Shown here: piece after piece, positions 9,017 to 18,410 of the stretch
Layout of the letters: each line of letters opens with the position of its first letter
How positions within the stretch are numbered: position 1 is the first letter of the stretch
DNA from: Ettlia oleoabundans
Lineage: Eukaryota > Chlorophyta > Chlorophyceae > Chlamydomonadales
Direction: 5' to 3'
Assembly: GCA_019693395.1 (NCBI GenBank)
Contig: JAAMXP010002978.1
Coordinates: 1-18,410 of the forward strand
Length of the DNA stretch: 18,410 nt
Program-made: the position numbers and the translations under genes
Notes under the pieces: model-generated
What the model was told of the DNA's origin: nothing
What the model saw: only the letters and a program-made list of their open reading frames with translations
Databases searched by the model: none

Positions 9017-11920
9017 TTACTCAAACACAACGGTTTTATTTCCATGAACGATGATGCGGTCCTGTAGGTGCCAGCGCACCGCCTTGGCAAGGACGGTGCG
9101 TTCAAGGTCGCGGCCCTGCAGGATGGGAGGGGCACAGAAGCGCATGGCAGGCAGCAAACCAGTAATGCACCACAGCAAGTTCAATGCCAGTAAACTGACA
9201 GTGCATCATCCTATTACCACCATACTTACCAACACTACCAACCACCCAAATCAAAATGTCAAGCACCCACAAGACCAGCCCTAAATTCTCAAACTTGTGC
9301 AGCTAATAACTAAACGGGCCCCACCTTGCGGACCATGTCTGGGACACTGTCGCGGTGGCTCACGTGCGTCACGTCCTGGGCGATGATGGGACCGCAGTCC
9401 AAATCTGCGGGCATTGTAAGGAATTAATGTGCAAGAGCATGCATTATCAACAACTCGAGGGTTCTTGCCCGTGGTCCTATACAAGGGGATACTTGCAAAG
9501 ATGGACAGCATAAAACAGCAAATTACATGCCCAAGTTTTTGCTGCTTGCTGTTCACAGTACTCCTCAGACACCGCTTTCGCTTGAACCCATCCGCTTCAG
9601 CCCCTCCTGAAGCAGGCATGCCCCTGTCATCACAAGCAAGCTGCTCAATCCGCCCACCGGATGTGGCATAGTGGGCGGTGGCGCCGATGACCTTGACGCC
9701 GCGCTCATGGGCTCTGTGGTAGGGCCGAGCACCCTCAAAGGCAGGCAGGAAGGAGTGATGGATGTTAATGGTGTGCTGCCAGTGGCGCTCACAAAACTCC
9801 TTCGAGAAAATCTGCAGTAACAGTGATAAAAAGGGTGGCAAGAGGGGTTGGCCGGTGACATGCACCAGCAGGGAGCCATCAGGCAAAGCAAAATCACGGT
9901 GCTATTCTGCAACACACTAGCATGGCAAATGCCAAGCAACCGCTTGCAGCCAGCTGCCTGCCTACAGGTAAGGAGCTGCCGCTGCTGGCTAATTGTGACG
10001 GTATGCTGCTGTACGGGCGGTGTGCTGCTCATGTACCTGCATGTACCGTGCCAGTACAATGAGGTCGATGTCCTCTTCCTGCAGCACCGAGTACAGCATG
10101 CACAGCACAACTCAGTACTGCATGCACAGTGCACAACTCAAGTCACACCATAGAAGGACCATACACTGGGCCACCCTCCCAGCGAGTTGCTTGTGCTTGG
10201 CAGTGTAAGAAACTCCTCCTCCCGCACAAATTTCTAAATGTTCTTCAAAGTTCTAAAGACCAAAGTTCCACTTGGTGTGCGCTGACCTGCAGTATCGCCT
10301 CTATTTGCGCCTCCTGCGCAGCCTTGCTAGCTGGGTCCTTGGCCGCTATGGGAAGGTGGCGGAACGGCACGCCAAAACGCCCCGCCACCACCTCAAGATC
10401 TGCAGATAGCAAGGGGGGTGATTTGGGAGGACTCGTACACCTCGTCATACCCTCAATGCGAAGCCTGAACTGGGTCTAGTGATTAGAAGAAAAGCCATGT
10501 GGGGGACCGAAGGTGTCAAGGCAGGCACCCCTTGCCTCCTGCCTCTTTTTCTGCCTGCTCCCCCCCTTCTTTAGCGGGCGATCAAAAACGGGTATCCAAA
10601 AGATATGCAATAAGTACCTGGGTGGTTTGAAACGATGATGGGTATGGTGCAGTTCAGCTCTCCGTTCTCCACTCGGATCAGCAGGTCGTAGAGGCAGTGA
10701 TCCAACTTGCTGCAAGGCAGCAGAGGCAGGTAAGGAGAAGCATATGGGTGACCAGTTGGCAACATGGCTAAATTCCGCTCAGTGCAGTGTGTGGGTGTGC
10801 GACTGTCCCATCATAGTTGCTTTCCACCTCTGCGGTTGGCGGAATGCTTGAGGGGGATTTGCCGCTTGGCTGTGCCATTGCCTTCCCTGCTTGCCGCCCC
10901 TCACTGCACCAGCCGCATGACCCAACACAAAAAGTCCAGCGATCGATCGTTGTCCCACTTTCTGGAAGACTCTAGATATGCCAAACCGAAGACAGCCCAC
11001 GCTTGACACACCTGACCAGCAGTGCCGCCCGCTTCTGCTTGGTGGAGAGGCTGACTCGCCAGCCCATGCCATACTTTCTTGCCACCTCAGCAATGCCGCG
11101 CTCCAGGATGGCGGCGTTGCCGGGGCCCACAAGCATGTCTGCATTCTAATACCTAGCCACGGTCACTTTCCTCTACCTATATGGCGTAATAAAACGTCAA
11201 GAAACAGCCAGCCAACAGCAGCTGCAATGTCAATAGCGCTGCTGTTAGGATTGCCAGGTGCCTGACCTGAGTAGTCAAACACCACTCGCTGGTAAAACAT
11301 GTCGGCCTCCACATCAGAGAACTGATCTGAGGCGAGAATGTTGCAGCCAAAGCCAAAGAGCAGCTGCAGGCAGGCAGGGCAAGTCGGGTGTATTGGCACC
11401 GGCATAACGTGGGGCTGAGACGGACGCTCGCGAGAGTGGCAGATTGACACACTGGTGTCGTGCATGGCAGCATACAGTGGCACTCGCAAGCACTGTTATA
11501 AACGTTCCTTGTCATGCTCTTCATAGCCGTGCTGCTATTGCCCTGCCTGCCATCACCCACCTGTGCTACACTGGCCACGACGCCTTTGGCATCAGGACAC
11601 TTGATGAGCAGCGTGCCAGTCATGCTGTTGCAAGCTGCTGCATCCTCATCAGTTGACAAGCTTTGCAGGGTGCTGTGGGCTGCAGAGGGTGCCTCTGCTG
11701 CTATCGAGGGGGCGGTCGGCTGATGACGGTCGGCTAAAGCTCCGGTGCCGTTACCCTGGCCCTCCGACGCAGCCCAAACCGGCTGCTGTCGCCAGCGTCG
11801 CGATGCAATTGAGTCCAAGCGTGCCCGCTGCAGCTGCAGCGAGCTGCTTGGCCGAGCACCAAGCCCATGTCGATACTCTCGGCAGGGCAAACTGGACTTC
11901 GTCGTGCTGCAGGGCTGCAT
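9017..11920 (-). CDS. PURU: Formyltetrahydrofolate deformylase (10-formyl-THF hydrolase), organelle-targeted
   Basis: Nine exons: 11920-11561, 11363-11267, 11138-11012, 10709-10618, 10399-10287, 10078-10037, 9811-9658, 9404-9325, 9115-9017. They total 1,164 nt, 387 residues plus TAA, and every phase closes. The enzyme hydrolyses 10-formyl-tetrahydrofolate to tetrahydrofolate and formate; plant homologues are mitochondrial and protect folate pools linked to photorespiration. Residues 1 to about 100 are rich in Ser, Arg and Gln and poor in acidic residues near the start, as in a transit peptide, with VWAAS as a possible processing site. An ACT-type regulatory domain follows ([19 protein letters not shown] near 102-120, then [14 protein letters not shown]). 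The hydrolase domain has [10 protein letters not shown] and [11 protein letters not shown]. By comparison with PurN/PurU the catalytic Asn, His and Asp are N293, H295 and D331, all present. The C-terminus is [10 protein letters not shown]. The start is the first in-frame ATG; a 5' UTR intron ending TTTTACAG just upstream is possible. The divergent neighbour starts 900 nt away. Confidence 0.95.
10091..10140. repeat. Imperfect tandem duplication in a PURU intron
   Basis: Two adjacent units, 10091-10114 and 10115-10140, share GTAC[A/T]GCATGCACAG and a CACAACTCA tail; the second has two extra bases. On the minus strand the pair lies about 12-60 nt upstream of the 3' splice site of the exon 10078-10037, where the branch point and polypyrimidine tract would be. 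Confidence 0.85.
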
Positions 11921-12820
11921 TGCGATATGTGTCTCTGCAGTGCTTCTGTAAAACGAACACAAGCAAGGATTAGGTGCCGCCGGTGACGCAGCCTTGCTGT
12001 TGCTGGAGCCGCGCGCGCAGGCTTGGCTGCAGCACAGGCCTCTAGGCAGAAAGCTTGGAGATCTAGATGGAAAAGAGATGAGGTAAGATGCATTTCATAT
12101 AGCGGTGACTTGGGTGACGGGCTGGCCAGCGAGGGGGCACCCTCCTGTGCCACGCCAATGTGTGAAAGTCAACAAAACAAACTGGCGGGCGTGCTAAGGA
12201 GTGTCGAAGTCCAACCAATGAAAGCCAATGGGCACCAGCGTTCAGCGGTGGGACGCAGGATCCAGTCTCCCCGTTGTCCGCGCAGCGTTGGCCGCTACTT
12301 GCTGCCTTGGCTTCAATCCACTGCCCCTGAATCTTAATCTTGTGAAGATTTTGATTGCATATGTAAATCAACGAGACATCATGCAGAGGGTTTGGCAGAA
12401 CACCCTGCACGCAACTGCCTTTGCAAAGTCGTCCTTCAGTCATATGGCCGGGCATGTTAACAATATACAACATACGTATCAGGCCATAGAAAAGCCAGCT
12501 ACAATCGTGCAATATTGCACTGAATCTGTGGCGACGACATCACAGCTCATCTTGAGCTATTGACTTTGACGCATTCGCACGGCGCCGCTGCCGCCCGTCA
12601 CGCTGGCGGCCAGTTGGACAACAGGCGCGCTAGTCGGCGCTAGCCATCATCAATCAACAAGCAGCTTCACCTGTGTACTGCAAGTATTCTCTCCCCGCTA
12701 CGCTTGAAGCTCGGCGCTGCCTTCCATCCCCTTGCGTTGGGGCCAGGCTGAAAGAGCAACTGCTATATCCATCGTTGTATACAAACGATCCGCAGGCTTC
12801 TCTGCTGAGAAACGCGCAGA
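11921..12820. promoter_or_regulatory. Divergent intergenic region, presumed bidirectional promoter
   Basis: PURU starts leftward at 11920 and the coiled-coil gene rightward at 12821, so the 900 nt between should carry both promoters and 5' UTRs. A possible PURU 5' UTR acceptor (TTTTACAG) lies about 27 nt upstream of its ATG. A near-palindrome, ATCGTTGTATACAAACGAT, lies at 12771-12789, 32-50 nt before the coiled-coil ATG. No confident TATA box was identified, and short open frames here look like chance. Confidence 0.45.
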
Positions 12821-13461
12821 ATGGACGCTCTTGCCTCCTTTGAAGCTCGGGCTGCGCAGGCGGAGCAGCGGCTAGCAGTTTTGGAGAGCAAACTCGCAGG
12901 CAAGCCGGAGAAGTCACGACGCAAAGATTGATCCCCGCCAGTGTCGCACCCGCCTTGCCTACAGCCGCCCCATTGCCCCAACGCAGGCGGCAGCAGCAAC
13001 ACCGGGGGAAGCGGCGCTGTGGACATCTCTCGGTATGTCGCTGAGCTGGAATCATTGCGCACCGTGTTGTTGGCGGCCAAGGCAGAGCAGGAAGCATTGG
13101 AGAAGCGGGTTAGCGAGGTGTGACAGGGAGCATGCTAGCTCTCCCATTCCCGACATCTGCTGCCGCAGCAGCAGCTGCTGCTGATGCTGCGTTTTTCGTG
13201 GTGTAGGGCCAGCCAGCATTTTGACGCACCAAGCAAAACCTAAGCACGGCAGTTTTGCATTGAACGCACATTGTTATCGGCAGCCTGGCGCCTTATATGC
13301 CGCTGCAATCACAGGCTCACTGCCTGCTGACACTGCCTCGCTCCCCGTGCATGTGTGTGCAGCTTGAGACGGAGAACAGCAAGCTCAAATACCAGTGCTT
13401 GCATTTGAAGAAGGCAGTCACAGAGGGCGATGCCAAACTTGCAGCTCTGCAGAAGCAGTAA
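12821..13461 (+). CDS. Small coiled-coil protein of unknown function
   Basis: Three plus-strand exons, 12821-12899, 12987-13117 and 13363-13461, give 102 residues plus TAA. The first intron (12900-12986) has a GC donor, CGCAG|GCAAGC; without splicing there the frame stops at 12929-12931. The second intron (13118-13362) is GT-AG. The protein is nearly all heptad-like: residues 1-27 (MDALASFEARAAQAEQRLAV...), a Gly/Ser/Asn linker, then VDISRYVAELESLRTVLLAA and LETENSKLKYQCLHLKKAV to the end. It has no signal peptide, membrane segment or catalytic motif. The ENSKLKYQCLHLKKAV stretch resembles the leucine-zipper segment of metazoan cytosolic arginyl-tRNA synthetase (LKYR followed by a basic/hydrophobic repeat), but that resemblance is from memory and could be generic. 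A scaffold or complex-assembly role is plausible; no function is assigned. The gene is divergent from PURU and convergent with the LACS gene. The ATG at 12821 is the first in frame with the coil. Confidence 0.75.
12900..12986 (+). other. GC-AG intron in the coiled-coil gene
   Basis: The donor is CGCAG|GCAAGC at 12900 and the acceptor is CCAACGCAG ending at 12986, an 87-nt intron. Phase 1 on both sides rebuilds a Gly codon. Without removal the frame stops at 12929-12931. The nearest GT (GTCACG, about 12913) is a poor donor and is out of phase. Confidence 0.7.
13166..13183. repeat. Perfect 18-bp CAG/CTG palindrome
   Basis: CAGCAGCAG followed directly by CTGCTGCTG, a perfect palindrome in the second intron of the coiled-coil gene, within a longer CTG-rich patch (13157-13190). 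Confidence 0.9.
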
Positions 13462-14051
13462 CAGCTGCGGTGCCCTCGCTGCCCTCCTGGCCCTCTACTG
13501 GGTTGTTGCCTGGCCGGGTTTCTGCCTGCCTGGGATGCTGGTGGGGCAAACTGCGGCACTCATTCACAGTGTACAGCATCTTCTCGTATTCTTACATTGG
13601 ATTTCTAACTTGTATGTATAACGGACAACCAAACGTCACTCTTAAACATCTCCAACCATACCTGCACAGCAGTTTGCCATGAATTTGCCAGCCAATGGGC
13701 CACAAGAGGACGAAATGATGAACACACAAGGGCTGCACGACAGCTTTGAGCATGAACAGGGAAACAAAAGGGCGGTTTTATTCCCGCAGATGTTAGAAAC
13801 GACATTCGCGTTGCAATGAAGTGCAGGGGCAGGATTGAGTGGGCGACACAAATCAAACATAGATTGTTCAATGCCATGACGGATATAAGACGCACGAATT
13901 GGGCTATTTACATTGAGTGTTCTTTTGAGTTGAAATGTGCGCGGACTAGTAAGCCACAAAGCTTGGCTCCTTTTGCCTTCAGCTCATGCTGGTAGGCGGC
14001 TGCAGGATGCATACATGTGCGCCGTTGTCTGTCTCTCGCAGCTGCAGGTCA
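13462..14051. other. Convergent intergenic region with both 3' UTRs
   Basis: The coiled-coil gene ends from the left at 13461 and LACS ends from the right at 14052. The stretch is less GC-rich than the exons, as expected for 3' flanks. The LACS poly(A) signal at 13908-13912 is the only clear element. No plus-strand TGTAA was found; TGTATGTATAA around 13612-13622 is the nearest look-alike. Confidence 0.6.
13908..13912 (-). terminator. TGTAA polyadenylation signal of the LACS gene
   Basis: The minus strand reads TGTAA about 140 nt downstream of the LACS stop codon (14054-14052). TGTAA is the usual poly(A) signal of chlorophyte algae. This predicts a 3' UTR of roughly 150-170 nt. I found no matching TGTAA within 870 nt downstream of the PURU stop, nor between the coiled-coil gene stop and the LACS stop on the plus strand. 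Confidence 0.6.
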
Positions 14052-17000
14052 TCACCGTGCTGATGCTGACTTGAGCTTGCGGTACATCTCATCGATCTGC
14101 GGCTGGAAGCGCTGCTGCAGCTGCGGGCGCTTGAGCTTCAGACTGGGGGTCATCAGGTCGTTCTCGATGCTGCAAGAAACAAAATGCAGAACAGCACGAG
14201 TTTTTCTGTGGTCTGCATATAGAAATCTCTCGGGCGCAAGTGAGGGGCAAAGTATGTCCACCAAGCGCAAGGCATCTCTGCGGAAAGTCAAAACCGATCT
14301 GGGACCAACTCCCACATCTGAATGCAAAATTTGCCTCGTCCAATCCTACTGCTGCCCACCTCCAGACTCCCCCAACTCCCAACTGAAACTGCTCCCCCTT
14401 CTTTGAACCCGTCATGCCAGAACCGCTCTCAACCCTCATCTCCTCTCACCTGAATTGCTCCCCAGTCAAATGCACCGCCTTGATCATCTCAAAGCCCTTG
14501 AGCCGCTTGGACTTGCCGGTGGCCTGGAGGTCCTGCAGCAACATCGGGGAGAGAACGCGTGGGCAGATGGTGTAGGGACTGCCAGAAATGGAGCTCACAG
14601 ATCAGAAGAAAGTGTGCTGAAGCTGCCTGTGTGGCCTGCACCTTCTGCAGGGCCGGCCAGCAGCACAACAGCCCAGGCAACGGTGGCTTGCGGGATGCAC
14701 TGATCAGGTCGCCAGTGCGCTGCCGAGCAGCAGCACCTCGCAGCTATTCCTCGCCTACCTCCCCACGGCTCAACAGCTCCCCACTTACCGCCAGCATCTC
14801 CTTCTTTGCCTCCTCACTGTCCAGGTCTGAGTGTTTGTTGATGAATGACTGCTTGGGCACCACGACCGCCACCAGCTGGCTTTCAAACGAGTTGCCGTAT
14901 ACCCAGATCTGCACAGGGGCCATGCATGTTCACACTGTGATATTGTTTCAATGAGTTAAGAACCCATTACATTTAGCAGCTGGGGTGGACAGGTTTGCTT
15001 GCGCTGAGGTGGAAGAGCAGCCAGACGCAGCATGTACACAATTTCAATGTAATCCGAAAGATCGCTCTTGCAAGGTGACTGCTGGGGTGGGGGCACTGCA
15101 TTGATGGGATTGCTTGTGGGATATGACAGTGTGCCCTCCACACAACGTATACTTGCCTGCTCCACCAAGTCGCTGGAGGAGTACTGCTGCTCCAGATGCT
15201 CAACAGCGATGTACTCGCCTGCAGTACAGGTGATGGAACACAGCCACAGTGGAAGGCACACAGACGAGAGGTGTTAAAGAACAAGCAATGGTTGTTTCGC
15301 TGAGCAGGCACCGCAATTTACGCAATGCACAGCCAGTCCAATAGGTTCAGGTGCACGCTGTAGGGCTACGGAGGGGTGGTGCATGCAGGCAAGCTAGCAG
15401 GCAGGCAGCCAGCATGAACCGATAACTTGCTGGCTCACCGGGCCCGGGCCTGGGGTGTCTGATACACACCAAACCGCATTCCTCACCCCCCGCCCGTCAT
15501 GAGCATGCAGCCTGCCTTGCCCCTCACTCACCCTGCGCCATTTTGAACATGTTCTTCTTCCTGTCGATGATCTTCAGGCAGCCCTGGTCAGTCAGCGTGC
15601 CGATATCACCTGCAGATTGGATGGGGCGGGACTGGATGATCATAAGGACAGGTGCAGAGTGGAAACACACCATCCTGCAATAAGCCTGGTGTCCCCAGGC
15701 TGTGGTCTGGGATTTGGACTTTTTATGCCATAATATCTTCTTCTTTTGTACGTTAACCTCACCAGTGTGGAAGAAGCCGTCCTCGTCAAACTCCTTCTTT
15801 GTCTTCTCAGGGTCCTGATGAACAGACAAGGCGGCATCCAAGGGGCACAAAGTGAGCGCCACACAGGATAAGAAACAATTGGTAGCGTCACTACAGAGGC
15901 ACAAGCTCAAGCAATGCCATGATGATGCTTGCAACCGCCTGCGCACCGCCCTCTGCCCACCTTGTAGTAGCCGCCAAAAATCATGGGCCCTCGCATGCAG
16001 ATCTCTCCCTGCAAAAAGCAAAAGCACAGGGGGCAGGTGAGAGGCGCCATGCAAAGACGAGCCAGAGGTACCACATTTCAAGTGGCAACAGGGAGGGGCA
16101 AGCAAGAGGTGGTAAGGAGGAGAAGGAAGCAATTGATTGTGCGCAGCTGAGCACTATTGCTGGCCCACAGAGTAACGCAGTACCTCCGTGCAGCCTGAGA
16201 GAAGAATACTCAGGATGGAAGCATAACCCATAGAGATCCGCCATTGGTTGTAAACTGGCACACTGGACAACCACATGGAGATACAACGTTGGCAGAAGTA
16301 TACCTAGACGGGTGAACTTTGCCCCCTTGCCGCTACACACCTTGGGAGGCCAGCTCTGTGCATCGTACTTGAGGTCAGGCACGCTTTCCAGCCTGAACTC
16401 CGTGGCGCTCAACGGTGGTCCAACTGCGGATAGATGCGTGCGTGTGAGGAGGCGGGTAAGGTGGTTACATAGCCAAAACAGAGCGGTGCAGAGCGGTGCT
16501 TTGGGTGGTGTTGGACTCAGAATGGGGCATGAACTTAGCAGAAGAGGCCGTCTGTCCTGAGTGAACCAAACAAACAGTGGCTGCCATGATTACGCCATGC
16601 AAACATAAATGGGCTGCAGTCATCACTGCCAACGGTAGGGATTTTGTGGGTGTGCAAAATCCCCACACCAACGGCAATTTTGCTCCTACTCAGCAGATGC
16701 ATGCTAGCCTTCCACAACCAGAACGGCCTGCCTGCCCTCTCTGGGCAGGCAGTCCGTTCCTATAAGACCCACTGGGTCCCCACACCGTGTGGTCTGCCTG
16801 TACTCGCGTCACCTATCCCACCTGTATATGACATCTTGGGGTTGGGCAGCATGATAAAGGAAGCTGCGGTGGTCTCCGTCAGCCCATAGCCCTGCGGCAG
16901 GTTGAGAGCTCGGTGGCAGGCAGCTAGCAGCACAGCCAGAAGGGCAGATATGCAGGCAGTCACACCCAGCAGCACAGCATACTGCTGGGGTACAGGACTC

Positions 17001-18327
17001 TGCCTGCATCAGCACTGCAACCGTAGGGATATATCGCATTTGGGCAGCCAGATCTCTGCATTGTACACCATTTGCACTTGTGCAGAAGCCCAACTACCTA
17101 TGCCTGAAAAACTACCTACCCTCTTCCCGGCACCCACCCACCCACCCACCTGCAGCAGTGGTGCCATGCAGACGTTGCAGAAATCCTCCACATGTGGCGC
17201 CAGCGGGGCACCGCCGCTCACAATGAACCGCACCCTGCAACAGCCAGGGGACGCAATCGGTCAGCCAGCCAAATCATCGCACAGCAACAACGTAGGCGAA
17301 CACAACATTAAGCATGCAGCCGCTGCCGCATGTACTGCATTCAGCCACAATCGTCGTTGTTGCTGAGTTGCTTTAAATGCAACAAACACTGCGAGTGTTC
17401 ACCTGCCGCCCAGGGCCTGCTTGACTTTGCCAAACACAGTGTTGTCTACCAGGGCACCTGCCACGCTGCAGAAGCAAGGGCGACACACACAGGTACAGTT
17501 AGAAGGTGAAGGTATACAATACAAGGACAGGTGCAGGCAGGATAGCTGCAAGGGCATGGGTTAGGAGAAGGTTGTGAAAGAAGCGGCGACCACAGCTGGG
17601 TGTGTATGGGGGTGTCAGCCAGGGCAAGGCAGGTGCCATTGGCGGAAGAGGGCAGGCCACCGGCAAGTGGGCGGGCAGGCCGGCACCTGGCTGGCCTGAC
17701 TCCTTGTGTGCACCTGCTAATACACCACCCTACAACCTCTCCTGACTCCCTGCATGCACCTGCTAATATACCACCCTACAACCACTCCTGTTGTACCCAA
17801 AGCCACATCAAGCTGATAGAAGACAGGCAGAAGCAGACGAAGAGGCTCCCATCAGCAGACCGCAGCAGACCACAGCAACTTTGACTGCTGGTGCGCCCGA
17901 GCGCAGGTAAAGCTCAGGGCCAAGGGCTGAGAGGCATTAGGGCCTCACCCATAGGGCACTCCCCGCTTAAGCAGCCAGAGCTTGTAACCGTAGGCGACGT
18001 TGAACAGGGTGCGGGCCACGGCTCCAGCCTTCTCAAGCTTGCCGCGCACTGCAGGGGAGAAGGTGGCGAGGGTATGGATCTGATCATGGTCAGTAAGGCG
18101 GCACCGAGATGAGGTAAAGCCAACACCCCGCCCGGTCATTCACCAACACCCACACGCTCACAGAAGAATGTATCCCTGCTATTGTAAACGTCCCCAGCCA
18201 ATACACTGGCGTGACTGATCCCGCTTCACTCACCCCCGTCCGCCACACGCTCCAGTATGCGCGGCACGGCGATGAACAGGGTGGGGCGAAGCTCAGACAC
18301 ATCTTCAAGCAACAGCTTGGGGTTGCC
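14052..18327 (-). CDS. LACS: Long-chain acyl-CoA synthetase (fatty acid-CoA ligase), C-terminal part
   Basis: Thirteen exons: 18327-18234, 18048-17949, 17465-17403, 17234-17150, 16891-16822, 16423-16341, 16008-15961, 15814-15763, 15609-15532, 15218-15157, 14908-14789, 14532-14450, 14169-14052. They total 1,056 nt (351 residues plus TGA) and all phases close. The enzyme activates long-chain fatty acids to acyl-CoA with ATP through an acyl-AMP intermediate. Adenylation-family marks appear in order: [86 protein letters not shown] followed by [19 protein letters not shown] (the fatty-acyl-CoA synthetase signature), [18 protein letters not shown], and the C-terminal [15 protein letters not shown] holding the expected catalytic Lys. 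The P-loop-like ATP motif and N-terminus lie right of the window. The [10 protein letters not shown] wording is like plant and algal ER-type LACS. The protein ends in SAR, not a peroxisomal SKL-type signal. The intron after 15157 has a GC donor. Confidence 0.96.
14909..15156 (-). other. GC-AG intron in the LACS gene
   Basis: The donor is GAGCAG|GCAAGT at 15156 and the acceptor is CCCCTGTGCAG ending at 14909. Splicing here gives DLVEQ followed by [10 protein letters not shown], exactly the conserved LACS order, in phase 0. This is the best supported of the three GC-AG introns because conserved sequence lies on both sides. Confidence 0.88.
16721..16759. repeat. Strong inverted repeat in a LACS intron
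   Basis: GAACGG, one mismatch, CTGCCTGCCC (16728-16737), a 5-nt loop TCTCT, GGGCAGGCAG (16743-16752), one base, CCGTTC (16754-16759). This is a 17-position stem with one mismatch, in the intron between exons 16891-16822 and 16423-16341. Confidence 0.9.
17131..17149 (-). other. (GGGT)4 G-quadruplex motif at a LACS 5' splice site
   Basis: On the sense (minus) strand, intron sequence right after the exon ending at 17150 reads GTGGGTGGGTGGGTGGGTG. It has four GGG tracts (17147-17145, 17143-17141, 17139-17137, 17135-17133) separated by single T residues. The first tract starts at intron position +3, so it overlaps the U1 pairing site. Confidence 0.85.
17695..17786. repeat. 46-bp tandem duplication in a LACS intron
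   Basis: Units 17695-17740 and 17741-17786 both begin CCTGACTCC and contain CACCTGCTAATA and CCACCCTACAACC. I count five mismatches in 46 positions. It lies in the intron between exons 18048-17949 and 17465-17403. Confidence 0.9.
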
Positions 18328-18410
18328 CTGCACGCAGTTGCATGACAGTAGGCGGGAGCACATGCAACAAGGTCAAGGGGCGCTTAGCAGGCAGCTCCCG
18401 CACCCAGCAG

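Noticed and set aside
14052..14066. Peroxisomal targeting signal at the LACS C-terminus
   Set aside because: The last residues are SAR, which does not fit the SKL-type consensus, so no peroxisomal location is claimed.
2925..16759. Reading the two intronic hairpins as transposon ends or a CRISPR-like array
   Set aside because: Each is a single foldback with a short loop, without internal sequence, target-site duplication or regular spacers. No transposase or Cas-like frame occurs in the window.
1..18410. A new multi-gene defence or biosynthetic system
   Set aside because: The genes are intron-rich eukaryotic housekeeping or lipid genes in mixed orientation with no shared unit, and no toxin-antitoxin, nuclease or phage-like component was seen.

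Overview
The window looks like nuclear DNA of a green alga (Chlorophyta). Exons are GC-rich and short, separated by many spliceosomal introns with GT-AG or GC-AG ends. Coding sequence carries CAG/CTG-rich Gln, Ala and Ser tracts, a TGTAA polyadenylation motif follows one gene, and the gene set is plant-like. No prokaryotic operon, tRNA, rRNA, CRISPR array or transposon coding region was seen. A chlorophycean such as a Scenedesmaceae-like alga is my guess; the phylum is firmer than the family.

Layout from left to right. (1) Positions 1-8129, minus strand: the first 16 exons (about 1,746 codons) of a bridge-like lipid transfer protein of the SABRE/KIP/Hobbit/FMP27 (BLTP2) family, whose C-terminal part runs off the left edge. 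(2) 8130-9016: an intergenic stretch with a strong G-tract. (3) 9017-11920, minus strand: a complete nine-exon formyltetrahydrofolate deformylase (PurU type) with a probable organelle transit peptide. (4) 11921-12820: a divergent intergenic region. (5) 12821-13461, plus strand: a small three-exon coiled-coil protein of unknown function. (6) 13462-14051: a convergent intergenic region with a TGTAA signal for the next gene. (7) 14052-18327, minus strand: the last 13 exons of a long-chain acyl-CoA synthetase whose N-terminal half lies beyond the right edge.

All exon junctions were worked out by hand: reading phase was carried across every intron and the joined protein was compared with remembered family motifs. 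Phases close across the PurU, coiled-coil and LACS models and nearly all of the lipid-transfer gene; uncertain junctions are named. The two outer genes both handle lipids (acyl activation and bulk lipid transfer) and PurU is one-carbon metabolism. Nothing shows that the four work as a unit; this reads as ordinary eukaryotic gene order.

The most interesting material is in the introns: three GC-AG introns with the same donor core in three different genes, a perfect (GGGT)4 G-quadruplex motif that begins inside a 5' splice site, an intronic hairpin combined with a direct duplication, a second strong hairpin, two intronic tandem duplications, and a possible poison cassette exon in the lipid-transfer gene. 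I did not find a convincing new multi-gene system.
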